In this document: positions 10,601 through 22,808 of the stretch, piece after piece
How positions within the stretch are numbered: position 1 is the stretch's first letter
How the letters are laid out: each line of letters opens with the position of its first letter
NCBI RefSeq assembly: GCF_964019385.1
Contig: NC_088643.1
Span: 46,959,050 to 47,023,049 of the forward strand
Reading direction: 5' to 3'
Length of the DNA stretch: 64,000 bases
From: Sycon ciliatum
Taxonomy: Eukaryota > Porifera > Calcarea > Leucosolenida > Sycettidae
Notes under the pieces: generated by a model
The model's input: the letters and a program-made list of their open reading frames with translations, nothing else
The model's database searches: none
Told to the model about the DNA's origin: nothing
Translations under genes and position numbers: made by a program

Positions 10601-13600
10601 ACAGTCTCCAATAATAGCACGTCTCCAATAATAGAACACCTTGGGGCGGCATTCAAAAAATAAAGTGCTCAGTCTCCATTATAAGCACACTGTGTAAATT
10701 CATTATCTGTACCGGTGAAAAAACCCTGAAATGTGTGTGTCTGACATGAATTTGGCATGGCAACAAGCCTCTGAAATGAGGTTGAAATAATAATGGAACA
10801 GTCTCCAATAAAGGAACGTCTCCAATAATAGCACGGGGCGGAGGTACATTGAAAAAATAAAGGACCGTGCTTATATTAGAGATAATACGGTAACTTAAAC
10901 CAGTTAAATGCACACCCCTCAGCACATAGACTGTGATGGTCCTTCTCGAATGCACCACTAAGAGATGGAGATATTCTACAAGCGTGAACCATCATAGTAC
11001 TCCGGCATACCTTCGCCGACTAGGTGAGCACATATTGAGAGGCCGAGGAACTTCGATTTAGTCCAAATGTGTGCACAACAAGATACTCGCTTGCCAGGAT
11101 GCTCAGCATAGAATGCAGCCACTGTGGAAAGGCACACGCACACACACATACATGCGCAAACACACACACACACACACGCACACACACACACACACAATCA
11201 GCAACCAAGCAAATAACACAGTCAGTGCAGGTTCAAGGCCCAAGGTTTCAGCGACCATTTTCCAATACATGAATACTCTCTGAACAATAGCAGACACAAG
11301 TAAACAAAGACATACCTGGTGGATGGTGAGACACTTGCTCTGCGATGAATGATACACTGTTTTCATGTGCCCAAGCCACGGGACCGTTCTCCAGCATTGA
11401 CTGAGGAAACAAGCAACAATGACCAAACACTAGGGGTGAAACAATTATACCGAGTACTCGAGTACTCGCTCGGTTTTTTCAAAAATAATCGTACTCGGAA
11501 TAAATCAGAGTACTCGTTCATACATGGTACATGCATTTACTACAGAAATCTGCAGTTTCAGGGCAGCAGTCGGCAGATGGTGATGTGCAGACTGTGTGGT
11601 GAACATTAAATGTTCACCACACAGTCAAATTTTGTTCACGAGTAGAGAGAGCCCAAATGACCCACCAACCAATATACCCGAGAAAATGATTGCTACTCGG
11701 TTCAATCCGGGTTGTATCATGTTATTTTAAAGCCCTTGGTGTGCAATTTTTAGGAGATGAAAATACTTGAATATTCGATCGGAGAAAATCAGAGTACTCA
11801 AACTCGGGATCTCAGTGCCAACTTTCACCCAAACACCAACAAAAAAATTATCAGACACTTGACCCAACATTAAAACAGACACCACACACAGACACCACAC
11901 AACACAACACCACACACAGACACAAAATTGAAAAGCACAATAGGCAAAATGCAGCTAGTCCTTCATACACATATGAGAACATGGCCAGCAGCCAGGTAAG
12001 AATTACCTCTGTGACACCGTGCGTGGCAGGAACATCCCACATACACTGGAACGTCTCCCCCAGGATGGGATTATACGGTTTTTTCGCAAGTGAGCTCTGC
12101 AAAATACCAACAGCGACATGGATGGAAGCCCAGTGCAAATCAAACAACAGCAACAACACAACTCAGTGGCCTGAGAAACCACTATAGTGCACTTTCACAC
12201 TGCAACCACCCCTGTACTAAATCAGACACTAGCAGTGCACATAGTTGTAACATGATCAGACACTAGCAGTACACACACCGGTGATCAGAGTCATGCAATC
12301 AGAATTGCAGGTGTTTTTGGAGACCTAAAAGGGTGACTAGGATAGCATCAAGATTACAAAATCATGTGTAAGCAACTCTACAATCTCTTAGCCCACGACG
12401 GAGTTTTTATAGCATCTTTCTTTCACGGCCATTTGGCTCACTGATGTCATCATGCTAGGGCAGAGCTCAAAAGTAGTGGTCAATCGGGTGCCCTATATAA
12501 GCTATCGGACAGTCCCGGTCACAATTGGGTCTGGTCCAGGGCAGCATACAAGGGTTGAATGCAATCCAACAACAAAAAGAATATGGGGGCTAATTTTTCA
12601 CCCCTATTTTGTGAGTGCCCGATTACTATAGGGTCCGTCAAGGTGGGAGCGGGTTCTTGGGTACCCGGCCTACACATCTGAGTGCTAATCAAAAGTGTAA
12701 AGAACTGGTACAGCACAGCTACAGAAGTCGAAGCAGAACAACGGACGGTAGATCCATGTGCCCTGAACCTGATGAACTGACACGGTATAGACATGATGAG
12801 CGCGGAAAAGCAAGCGCATTTGATCAAACTTCCGCCAAAACAGGACGCAAGGAAAAAATTCCGCAATGAGTGAGCCCGTCGCAGCTCAAGGCAGGAGCTG
12901 CACACTCTTGGTTATGCACTCTTGTTAGTACAAAGATACTCAAAGAGCAGCAGCCATGCCCATACAGCTAGGAATATCGATTCATCAAGGTGAAGAAGGG
13001 TGCATGTGCACAAGACATATCAAAGCTAGCAGCATGAAGTGCCTCACCCTTCTGCCCGCATGAAAAGAAGATATGTACCATCGCACCACCTCAATAAACC
13101 GCTCCCTCGGCGTATCATACTCGGGAATTCTGCACAACAAACACAAGACAGAGAGAGACGACAGTTTCATATCAGCCAGCTACCGAGTGGAGGGGAAGTG
13201 ATTGTCCAGTGTCGCCTGAGTAATGTAGTCGGAAAATGATCGGCCAGTGTCGCCTGAGTAATGTAGTGAGTCCATAACTCAATTTACGACAACAGGCTGG
13301 AAAGTATCAAAATAATCAAATCTAGATCATGGCAGGGCTCGAGAGGCATGGCGGCAGGCTGGAAAGTATTTTTTTTAAACGACATCTGGTCCAAATCAGA
13401 TCCACACTCCCCAGATGCGCGTGATCCATGATGGGTAGATGGTGACATGTTCACATGCTGAATGCTTGCAACTCCTGCACGAGTGCTGACTCCATCACCC
13501 CATAACTGTGACTCAGTTCAGCCATCACCGAGGTATACTCCAATACACTGAAGTTTCACGGCATCTCAAAATGAACTGCTACCGGACATGTATGCGAAAG

Positions 13601-16600
13601 CACCACAATCACAGACAGATACACCCACCCAGCCACCACAACTAACTGGAGATTGTGCAAGTGTACATGAAATTACCTTGCAAACAAGTCCGCATGCGCA
13701 AAGAAATCAGCATACATCTCCAGCATGGACCGGCGCTCAAGGATAAATGTTGGCAGCACAACCTGAGGAAAATAAAGTCAAAGAGTTAATCTAATTTTCT
13801 GGCAGCGACTGAAAAGAATGATAGGCAGCCCAGTGGGGGTGAGAGAGAGAGAGAGAGATTGATAGAGGGGGTCTTGTCAAGCTGGCCATGGTAGCCATTA
13901 GGGAGGTTTCGCTCTACGGAATTACGTATGAAAATACTGTAATTTCACAAATTTTCGGTGTACTTTTATTTTCGGTACTTTCGGTGCATCTGTTTCATAC
14001 CTAAAATTTCAATACACCGAACAAACACTAACACACATAAACCAATAGGGAACTGCTTCTCTGTACTTAAAATTTCTGTTCACCTAACCTGGCCTTTTGC
14101 CCTCATACCGAAATTATTGAGCACCGAAAATTTCTGAAATTAGAGTAACGTAGGAACTGCACGGAACGTTCATACGTAAAAATCAGAGCTGTTGGGTTTC
14201 GCTCTACGTGATTTCTCCACGACTGCTAAACATGCCGTGTTGCTTTGGAGACGCGTTGGCTGCATGCACCCGCCGCATGCACCATGAACCGAAACCGCGT
14301 TTCCCTTTTTATTTTGCACGTGGTGTACGGTATGTGTACCTTGTGTTTCGCGCGGCTTGAACGTTGCCATGGACAAATGCGGAAAATGCGAAAAAAATAA
14401 TTCAAAAAGTCCTACGGAGGACCCAACGTAGGAAACAGCTTTCCTACGGAAATCCGTAGAGAGATTTACGTATGAAAGTTGACCTCGCTCCCCGGCGCGT
14501 ATGACATACGGATTTTCATACGTAATTACGTAGAGCGAAACCTCCCTATTAACAGTTTACTCTGGTGGTCTTATAGATAGTGTGGGTTGTTTACTCATCC
14601 TTTCCATACACATGACCTGACCTCAAGGACAACATGTCAGGGTGTTCACACATTGTGCAGCACAGTACCAATACATGAATGACTGATACATGTATCTACA
14701 TGTACTTTGTACACATAAGCAGTGATCATATGACCCGCGCTCTGCGAAAACCGACCTTAGGTGCTTCGTAATTTTTTCGAGAAAAAGAACAAAACGTCAC
14801 GATCTGTCGATTTTTGAAGATTACAAGGTGAGAGTCATGGCGGAACGAAGCAGAAGACAGTCGCTAGCTCAAATAATTGCTGCGGGCTTCTCCCCAGAGG
14901 TTTTAGCCGAACTCCTTCACGATGAATAGTCATTTTTTTGGCCTGGTCCAATCGCAGTTCTGATGACAGCAGTGCCGAGGAGAGTCGGATGTGGAATCGC
15001 AGGACGTAACGCTGATCGAGCTGGACGGTGATCAAGGTGATGCGGAGGAGAATTTCGATCAGGCGTCGGTTCTGCCACCAGCCCAGCCCCTCAATGCCGG
15101 CAATATACAGAGTGCACACCAAGAAAAATCGGTTCAAGTACTGTCTACAATCCAGGAGGCGCGTGACAAGTTTGACAAGCGCTGTAGGTGTTCCGCACTG
15201 GTGCTGTTTCAAGAGCGTGACACTTGAAACCTTGCTTGCACTTACAGCACACACAGCGCAGGTCCTGATCAAGACACTGAGATCGCTGCTTGTGTGTAGG
15301 CGGAAAGCTAGACGTGCTCAGGAGACGTGGTGAGGCTACCCAGCGCGTCCAGCATGCTGGGAGATGTGATAGATGGGGCTCAACAATACTACTCTGAACT
15401 ACTGAAGTACAGAGTCAGTGGCTGGTGTGGAAGTCATCTGTACATGCATGTCAGGAAGTCTTTGTGTGTGCCTCCAGGATCAAGCCCTGGGTGCTGAAAT
15501 CTACAGGCTGCTGTCAGTGCAAGTGTAATCAGCCCAACACAGAACTCTGGAATGCACTGCCTGTGGAAGATGTTGTGGAGCTGAAGCATTTTATAGAGCA
15601 TTATGCTATGCTAGTATTATGCTATTTCATGGCCTCCCTTAACCTGCAGCTCGACATGGACACAACAAGCCAGTACCAACCTACATGTATTTGCCCAGTA
15701 TCACTACGAAGAAGCTTGTTCACCAGGCGTTCACAAAGCCTGGTGGCAAAGCTGCATACAGTACGTTTGGCAAGATTTGGAAAAGAGACTGCCATGATAT
15801 CACCGATTACGAAACAATGTGTGCGGCTGATGTAGACATAACTAGATGTTCTAACTACCAGTACCAGATAAAACTATCAATATCCTTTAATCCGGCATTG
15901 ATCCTAGCTTCTTCACTACTTTGCACCTGCCTCTACGCATCACTCCGGCTGGCATATCCTCAAACAGAGCCAAATACCTCTTCCACCAGATTCGTGAGCA
16001 ACACCATCCACAGAACAGAGATAGAATGTGTCTATCTCCACAACAGGAAGATCCAATGCCATCATAAACCTTTCCTTTTGAGCATTATGACATACAGATT
16101 TATTCTGCAAAGTTTGGTTGCAATCATCCTGCTTGAATTCTCGCTGCATTGGTTCCAAAATGTAGCATAAAATCCTGGATTTTTGCTATTTTTCCTCCAA
16201 AAATTGCAAGAAAAGTGCAAAGAAATTGTCATTGTATCTAACTGAATATGTATGCAATCCACCTAAAACTTCACCAGAAGTTGAAGAAAGGGTCCTGGGT
16301 CAACAATCCAGCACAAACTCAATTTCGCCAAAATAGCACCTAAGGTCGGTTTTCGCAGAGCACTGGTCATATGCACTTTGTATACACAAGCCGTAAGCAC
16401 ATATAAACGTTGAAACGTGGTACAGTCAAATCTGCCGTTAGCGACCGCCACTTGGTGCAAGAAAAAGCGGTCTCTTACGGCAGATGTATGGTAAATCCGG
16501 CATACTGGGCATGCATATATGCTTCCATGTACTCAAATCAACGAGAATAATGTGATTTTTAATATCATTTTATTGGATACTGTAGAGGCAGAAAATTTCG

Positions 16601-18698
16601 TCGGTCAATAATTTCGTCCAACTCCAAAGAAAAGGAGTTCGTCCAGTTGAAAATTTCGTCCATGGATCATAAGAGTGTATAGAAAAGCTGGGCAAATCGA
16701 CATTAGTCCTACATTTAATTTAGTCCAAAAGCTCCTTGGACGAAAAAGACGAAATTAAATTCCAGACGAATATTTCTGCTTATACAGTATTCAATAGAAT
16801 ATAGGGGTGCCAGGGCCAGTCGATCACACTTGCAAGACAGCGCATTTTCACACCTTGCAGTTGACAGCGCACTGGCAAGTACAGTTTCGCATCTGACTGA
16901 ACGTGGGTCGCGGTCGCTTACAGCAGATTTGAATGCAGCCACCGTGCATGAAATCGCGGTCGCTGGTCGCGCACAGCAGATGGTCGCTATGGACAGATCA
17001 ATTTGTATGTGAAATCGTCGGTGCACGGAAAATTGGTCGCAAACGGTAGATGGTCGCCTACAGCAGAGGTTGCTAACGGCAGATTTGACTGTAGCAGGAA
17101 AGGTTAGAGGGAGGTCTCAGATGCAGCGCATGTTAAAATTCAACATCAGGTGAAGTGCAGTTCAAACCATAACCTTCACCACCAGAATTGGAAACAACTG
17201 GAATGGGTGCTAGGAAACTTGTACACCACGTCAACAGTGGTTACAAAAACGCCTAGCAAGTTAGCAACACAGCTATATTAACGTATCGATTTCAAGATAG
17301 AAGGAACAGGCGTATAGAACAACCACAACAGCGACAGTACGCGCACTTACTTTGGTCAAGTCCATTCCGACACGAACCTGGGACAGTAGATGCGTAATGA
17401 CACTTTTGCTGCCTTCAATGTTTGCTTCTGCAGCAGTAGAGGCGGCAGCAACGAGTAACAAGCAAACATGCATAGATGAATACATGGACGTGTTGACCTT
17501 CAGGTATCAAACATGAGGTAGTACACTGAATGTACACTACTGTACAATATCGTTGATGTGCCCTTCTCTAGTTTCCACCCATTGTCCATTTCTACTTGTG
17601 AAGCAACTTCAGCATACCAGTAAACACCAAAACAGGGTGTTGAACAGACGCATGCATCGCAGTACCCAATGCATACCAGAGCTGGTGGTCCTGTGGATGG
17701 AACTGTGCACAATCCAGACAGGCAAGCCTGACCCATTCACGTTGTTGTACAGCGTACTGCACGTGACCGCCTGGGTCTAATTCCCACTCCGGCCCTAAAA
17801 ACCAGCTGGAAAGTGACAGTGTGGTGGCAGGTCAACATGGCTTACGGAATATGCAACAGCAAAAGAGAAAATACAGGATGCTTGTGTGACAGACTAAACT
17901 GCTGGGAGCACACTCTTACCCAGATCATCTTCCTCCCCAGTGTGAACATCAGCAATTACAGTTGCAGTACCTGCAGAAAAAAAAGAGAGAAGGCAGACAC
18001 AACAACAATCATAGCCACCAGTGATGTACAACCTAAAGAAAGGGGAACGCCCATATATCCCTACTTAGTACCCAAGCCTACAAAGACAGTGTAGAAAGAA
18101 GGAGACAGTAATCACCTGGCATGTACATGACTGAACACGGACAGCCTGCGGGGCGATAACTTGACCAATGGAGACTAAACAATGTTTACGATAATCATTA
18201 AGGAAATGGTGTTAAAGAAAACAACCACTGCAAATTAATTAAGCATATAATACAATCCGGTACAAGTTGGACCTACCTCCTTGCCGACACGGTAGTTGCC
18301 TGCGTGAGAAGGTATTCAAAGAACAAGATCAGGAAAGAAAGAAGCAATCACCACAAGATAATACAGTAAGCCAACAATACAAAGTGAGTCGAGGTGGGTG
18401 GATCATTTTCCATTGAGCATACACAAGCATAACATGGCAGCTAACTGCATGGAGTGTCCTAAAGCATACTTCGTGTTCATTCGTTGCGAGTAAACTGATA
18501 CGTACATTGAACATCCAGCCTTGATGGCCGCATTCTTCTCTGCGATGCTGAGCTCCTTCACGCCTTCCTCCAGCTTGGAGGATGATGACGACGAAAACTC
18601 TTCGTTGGCTTCAAAGAACTCATCTTCACTCTCCCCGCGGTCTGACATGACACGCCGCCTTACTTTGCTACTGATGGACCCGTGCCTACAATATATAC
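6685..18698 (-). CDS. OSBPL9: Oxysterol-binding protein-related protein 9-like: linker plus complete ORD domain (N-terminal exons unresolved)
   Basis: Seventeen exons in transcript order (plus coordinates): 18698-18506, 18299-18277, 17970-17920, 17427-17351, 13762-13677, 13129-13048, 12096-12007, 11400-11316, 11121-11011, 10129-10066, 9461-9365, 9063-9020, 8569-8491, 8221-8133, 7624-7558, 7285-7220, 6747-6685. All introns are GT-AG and all phases agree, giving 454 aa to the stop. Motifs: [12 protein letters not shown] acidic region (FFAT-like), [28 protein letters not shown], the family signature [20 protein letters not shown], then a charged C-terminal helix. Known: ORP9 exchanges PI4P and sterol or phosphatidylserine at ER-Golgi contacts. 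Human ORP9 has about 280 further N-terminal residues with a PH domain; I could not identify those exons between 18700 and 22300. The first acceptor could instead be at 18685. The 23-bp exon at 18277-18299 is supported only by phase and splice sites. The assembly gap lies in the intron between 9019 and 8570. Confidence 0.9.
6777..7043 (+). mobile_element. Short hammerhead-type retroelement copy (degenerate) in an OSBPL9 intron
   Basis: Begins with TTGAGTATTACGCTCC and ends with a hammerhead-like fold (6988-7034) followed by GGAGATTGAGT. The canonical copy at 48744-48985 has the same layout: ATTGAGTAT...CGCTCC start, TTGAGCACTCT block, hammerhead, then GCAGATTGAGTAT. The ribozyme core is altered here. 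Confidence 0.6.
6988..7034 (+). ncRNA. Hammerhead-like fold, degenerate core
   Basis: Stem I CTCCG/TGGAG (one G-T), seven-base core CTAAGGT in place of CTGANGA, stem II GACTT/AAGGTC, GAAA, and stem III with a CAGC/GCT-like arm. Two core bases (G5 and A9 positions) differ from the consensus, so it is probably inactive. Confidence 0.5.
7629..7691. repeat. (CG)n/(CA)n microsatellite next to an OSBPL9 splice acceptor
   Basis: Alternating CG then CA tract. On the minus strand it reads as a TG/CG tract ending at the GTGTAG acceptor of exon 7624-7558. Other CA/TG tracts lie at 8308-8392, 9238-9316 and 11132-11196. Confidence 0.8.
7779..8121. mobile_element. 343-bp TIR element with TA duplication
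   Basis: Inverted ends CCGTAGAATCCCGCGGATAA and complement, flanked by TA at 7777-7778 and 8122-8123. On the coding strand its edge lies about 11 bp from the 5' splice site of the OSBPL9 exon 8221-8133. Confidence 0.85.
8646..8692 (+). ncRNA. Hammerhead-like fold, degenerate (second intronic copy)
   Basis: Stem I CTCCG/CGGAG is perfect. The core is CTAAGGA (only the G5 position differs from CTGANGA). Stem II ACC/GGT, GAAA, stem III ACAGC/GCTGT, then C before CGGAG. It lies in the OSBPL9 intron that also holds the N gap, followed by the shared AGATTGAGT tail. Confidence 0.5.
8801..9000. other. Assembly gap (200 N)
   Basis: Exactly 200 unknown bases. The flanking OSBPL9 exons join in phase across this intron, so no coding sequence needs to be missing. 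Confidence 0.99.
10579..10890. mobile_element. 312-bp TIR element with TA duplication
   Basis: Ends read CCATATTATCTCTAATATAA at the left and its near-perfect complement at the right, with TA on both sides. Internal sequence repeats CTCCAATAATAGCAC motifs. It lies in an OSBPL9 intron. Confidence 0.8.
13901..14546. mobile_element. 646-bp TIR element (TA duplication) carrying a nested element
   Basis: Ends GGGAGGTTTCGCTCTAC and its complement are flanked by TA at 13899-13900 and 14547-14548. A second TIR element sits inside it at 13937-14145. Confidence 0.85.
13937..14145. mobile_element. 209-bp TIR element nested in 13901-14546
   Basis: Left end CTGTAATTTCACAAATTTTC and right end GAAAATTTCTGAAATTAGAG (rc CTCTAATTTCAGAAATTTTC), flanked by TA at 13935-13936 and 14146-14147. 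Confidence 0.8.
16423..17091. mobile_element. 669-bp TIR element (TA duplication) carrying a nested element
   Basis: Ends CAGTCAAATCTGCCGTTAGC and complement, flanked by TA at 16421-16422 and 17092-17093. Internal sequence repeats GGTCGC...CAGCAGA motifs. A nested element lies at 16580-16787. Confidence 0.85.
16580..16787. mobile_element. 208-bp TIR element nested in 16423-17091
   Basis: Ends CTGTAGAGGCAGAAA... and ...TATTTCTGCTTATACAG, flanked by TA at 16578-16579 and 16788-16789. Interior is rich in repeats of TTTCGTC. Confidence 0.8.
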
Positions 18699-18741
18699 CT
18701 GGGAAAGGCACAGAAAGGAGCACACATTCTTCATAAAAGAA

Positions 18742-18744
<3 letters not shown>

Positions 18745-18811
<67 letters not shown>

Positions 18812-18812
18812 A
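18745..18812. repeat. (GA)n microsatellite
   Basis: About 68 bp of nearly pure GA, 47 bp upstream (transcript sense) of the OSBPL9 exon at 18698. It generates several spurious Ser-Leu ORFs on the minus strand. Confidence 0.9.
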
Positions 18813-19452
18813 GCCAAATGCAAGCTGGTGTAAGCTGCCTGTGTCCCGTATGCAATGCAATATTCAGTGAACCTTGCGAACAACGACCCTCGATCAGCCA
18901 TCAGAAAAGTGTTGCTATTCAAGACTCATCATCATTCATAAGGTCGAAAGTACACAGACAGAAGAACCAGTTGTTGCTTTTTCGTAACTCTGAGTTTCAC
19001 GAACTGAATCGATCATCAGACGAAAAATGGTACTGACCCTGCCCTGAGAGTACTGCCATATAAACTCAGAGAACTTCACATGGTAAAGTTGAAAGTATGC
19101 TGCCAAATGGTTAGTAGGTCTGAAGATAGTGAAGAAAGCTGTTGTTACACAGTTATTTCACAAGGTTAACTGTACTTCATAAGACCAGCTACATGACATA
19201 ATAGCGTGCATGGCCGGAGAAAGAACAGAGGGGGGGGGGGGGGGGGGGGGGAGGGTAGGTAGGTAGAAATGTGACCCTTGAGACAATGCTAGCAAAGCAA
19301 GAAGGGATACGGTTACAATGCAAGTCTCACAGTGACATTACAGGTACAATGTGCATGGAAAGCTATCTCTGGGTGCCAGAGAGGGCTGGAATAACCACGG
19401 GCTTTCACTTATCGATAAGTCTTCAGCTGAGCGATAGCGTAGACAACGAATA

Positions 19453-19689
19453 CTGTAAAACAGGTAACTATTGCGACGTAAAAATGTTTGCGAATTTTGC
19501 GAGAGGCCCCGAATCGCAAACTTTGAACAACGCAAACTCACGCCATGTAAAGTTCAATGCAAGGACTGACTCGACTGTGTCGTACATGTATGTCGTACAT
19601 ATGTGTTCAATCGCAAACAAAACAGCGCAAACCAGTCTCAATTTGTAAAACGCAAACATTTATTGTCGCAAACGTCACCCGTTTTACAG
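19453..19689. mobile_element. 237-bp TIR element with TA duplication
   Basis: Ends CTGTAAAACAGGT... and ...ACCCGTTTTACAG, flanked by TA. The interior contains repeated GCGAATT/CGCAAA motifs. The same end style is seen at 25878-26085. Confidence 0.75.
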
Positions 19690-20397
19690 TACTGAACCAT
19701 AGTTGTTAGCAAATAGTGTCAGGTGTATTAGCACAAATTACTCCATTCCCCAAGTTAGGTCGAAGTCATGTAACTTGAAAAAATAGCTGTTTTCAATTGA
19801 TCGTGTTGCTCTTATTTTTTTTAGTTCCTATGGACAGAAACCAGGGGGAGAAGCAAGTGAGCCACAGTGCTTTTTGAGTGTGCCAGTTGCTCAGCAGAGA
19901 ATAATTGACATGAATGTGGGCGAAGTGTCAACCCTAATTTGAGATTAAACGAGTACCTAATTGGTACAATTGTTTCAGCCCTAGTTCTAGACATGTTTGG
20001 CAAATAGCTAATTAACCCACTCAGCATTTCTCACAATGTCATGTACTATAATACTTAGGTTGGGGGGGGGGGGGACGAGGAGAAGGAGGAGTAAGGGAAG
20101 ATGATGCAAATGGTCACAAGTACAAATTGAGCCAGCTGGGATCAGTCACACAAGTAGCTACTCATAAAGCCCTCCCGCTTGTCTTTGGCAACAAGCTGTG
20201 CCTGCACCACAGGACCATAGCTAGAGTGTGTCATGCAGTAAGCTAAGTGCATCATGACACACTTACACATCCATCTCAAGTACACTATACATGTAGTCTT
20301 CAGTACATGTCCAGACTATGTTGCTGGTTGATTATCTAATACCATGTCCAGACTAGTAATGAAGAATGGGCACATATGTACATACTACGTTTAAAAC

Positions 20398-20424
20398 ACA
20401 AAGGACGAAACAGTTCTGTCCACA
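20398..20424 (+). ncRNA. Fragment of the canonical hammerhead element (3' half only)
   Basis: Matches the stem II 3' strand, GAAA and stem III of the ribozyme at 48932-48975 (AAAGGACGAAACAGTTCTG). The CTGACGA core and 5' strand are absent, so this is a truncated copy. Confidence 0.55.
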
Positions 20425-22808
20425 GAGTCAGTACGTACTACATGTACTTCAAGTATATACAACAATAATACTGAAGTAATTGAAACACCAGGAAAAATTG
20501 CTGTGACACTTTTTCTAAATTATGTCCCAGTACCCTGTACTTAGGGTTGTAAATGCTTCGAAATAATGCAATTTTGGCCCCCTTCATTCAGCATCCACAC
20601 CACTTGATCGCACTTCCGACACCATTCCCACTTTAGTCCACAGCAGCATGGCACTGGTATTACATGTACTATCAATGACCTGGACACAAGACCTTCAAGG
20701 TTTCCTACCCTCCATTTACAAGGACATGTATCTACAAGTATTAATGTGTACTAATAATGCCACCCAGGGCACCATCCCTATGCCGTGCTGTTCTGTAGTG
20801 ATGAGGCCCCCTGCCGACAAGGCATGTTTACATTCGCCACTCCACATCTATGCAAATGATAACATGTGCATGTACTGCATCACAACTTCACTTCAAATCC
20901 TTGTTCTGCATCGCAACCAAGCTCAATCCAGATCCCCCAAAACGCAGCTACATAGTAGGTAACCTATCTATATCCATGGAGCTTTAAAACTACAAGATGA
21001 GTACCGAGCCAGGATGGATTTCTTTGAAGAACTCACCAATCCCAAAGAAGAACTGAATGGACCTAGTGCGGTAAATTATCGAAAAAATCACTGCAACTTA
21101 CAGCACTAGATGTTCAGTGGGGGCAGCCAAAAAATAACTAATCGTGCATTCTATTCCTCGCACATTAGATTCTTGACAGCATACAATGAGACCTGACAAA
21201 AGTTGGAAATACAATAAATAAATAAACAGATGATCCACGAACATATGGTCAGGGCTGTGCACTGTGCAACTCTACTGGGGTGAGTCCCTGGCCTCTTCAT
21301 CCAGCGCCTAGCCCCTACCACCTACTGTAGAAAGATCATGATCATGCACGACTAGCCCCAGAAAATGATGCGTTGGATGGAAGACATAATGCTGATACGG
21401 ACATCAGTGTTCAGCACCCTATCAACAAACGATAACCTCACGAGCAACAAGTGAAGGAAGAGCAGTTATAATATTCAAGACAGGACACCCAATAACTACT
21501 GCTCGTATCATCTTAGCAGTCTCAAGGACGTATTCAAATTGGTGTGGGAACTACAAAAATAATGCATGTTATGAAAATGAATACAAATGCATGCCTGCAG
21601 AAACGTCGATCACTTTTTCTTTCCACTCAATAATGACTGTAATTGGCCTTATCATGCCAATACTGCAATAGAATGTTCACGTGGTCCAGCCCCCCACGCA
21701 AGGAAGGAAGTTATTTCGGGGTCTGGCGACGAAAATGATAAAAGAATCACTTTACATTGCGCCTGTAATAAATCTACTACTAGTACTTACAGTGGCTCGA
21801 AGGGAACGTTGACAAGCTCTCCAAACACAGCTGTAAGGTTTGGGACTGGGAAAAACGGACTCATCCAAAGTTCATAAACAGCATATTCACAACCTCGGGA
21901 GAGGAAGTAGGGAAGTAACACCAAACTCCAAAGCCCAACTGCAAACAAACAGTGCAAGTCTCCGTGGCTTGATCAACCTCACCGTGGCACAGTAGATCTA
22001 GTCTGCAGCTATCTGGATCAGCACAGTAGCTGTGGTGTTGCATGCTTGTGTGCTTGTGGACTCTCGTCACCTGGTCACAAACATGCACACACGTACAAGT
22101 CTCCGGCCAGTCTACCTACAACCAAGAGTAGGTACAAGAGTACTCTTGCTACAACACGTAACAGTACGCGCCGCGAGGCGAGCGCGAGGGGTTCTCTGGT
22201 CACCATGGTCACTGCATGCATGCATGCACTGCATACTGGTCACATGCAGTCAGTGATGCACGACAACATGTCAAGGCGCTAGGCGCGCTAGGCCGTGTCG
22301 ATTGGTTGCTCTGCAGATCTGATCGATGATCATCTGGCGGCGGCATGCAGCATGGCTTGGAAGTAAGTTGGATCATGGCTCGAGCTGATGCGCTACACAC
22401 AATGACATGTGTTATGTGTGTAGATTTCTGGCGATCGAAAAAAATAATCGTGAAAAAGTAGGGCGCGCTTTTTGCACCCAACTAAACATTTCAAACTGCA
22501 TATCAGTTTGAAAATCATGCGTCCGACTATTTTCAGTTCAGGTGAAGCAAAAAGTTTGGTAGAAGGAGAAGAGCACCAGCTAGCTCTGCTATCTAGCCAG
22601 GCTACACACAATCTTAGTTGGAATTAGATCAATCTACATACTGTAGTAAGTAGAAGCTTTCCGAACCAGTAAGCCTCTTGCCCTGAGAAAGGAATACAAT
22701 ACCGGTAGCTAGAACGACAACGGGCTACGTAAATTGATCCTGGAGTTATCCTGCCTCATTGTCCATGATTTATTTGTGATTCACTTCAGTTCAGTTTGAT
22801 AGTGTTCA

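Larger units (their letters stand above)
18870..22300. other. Upstream part of the OSBPL9 locus; coding content unresolved
   Basis: The missing N-terminal exons of the OSBPL9-like gene should lie here or further upstream. Weak minus-strand exon candidates with splice sites exist at about 21919-21957, 21799-21858, 21437-21556 and 21035-21061, some hydrophobic, but their phases do not form a convincing chain and none resembles a PH domain. They may belong to a small separate gene. GC-rich sequence at 22150-22200 may be a promoter. Confidence 0.3.

Noticed and set aside
18660..18922. Ser-Leu repeat ORFs
   Set aside because: Translation of the (GA)n tract, not a protein.
21035..21957. Minus-strand exon candidates including MSPFFPVPNLT and FPHQFEYVLETAKM
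   Set aside because: The splice phases do not join without stops, and no protein family was recognised. Kept only as an unresolved note for this stretch.
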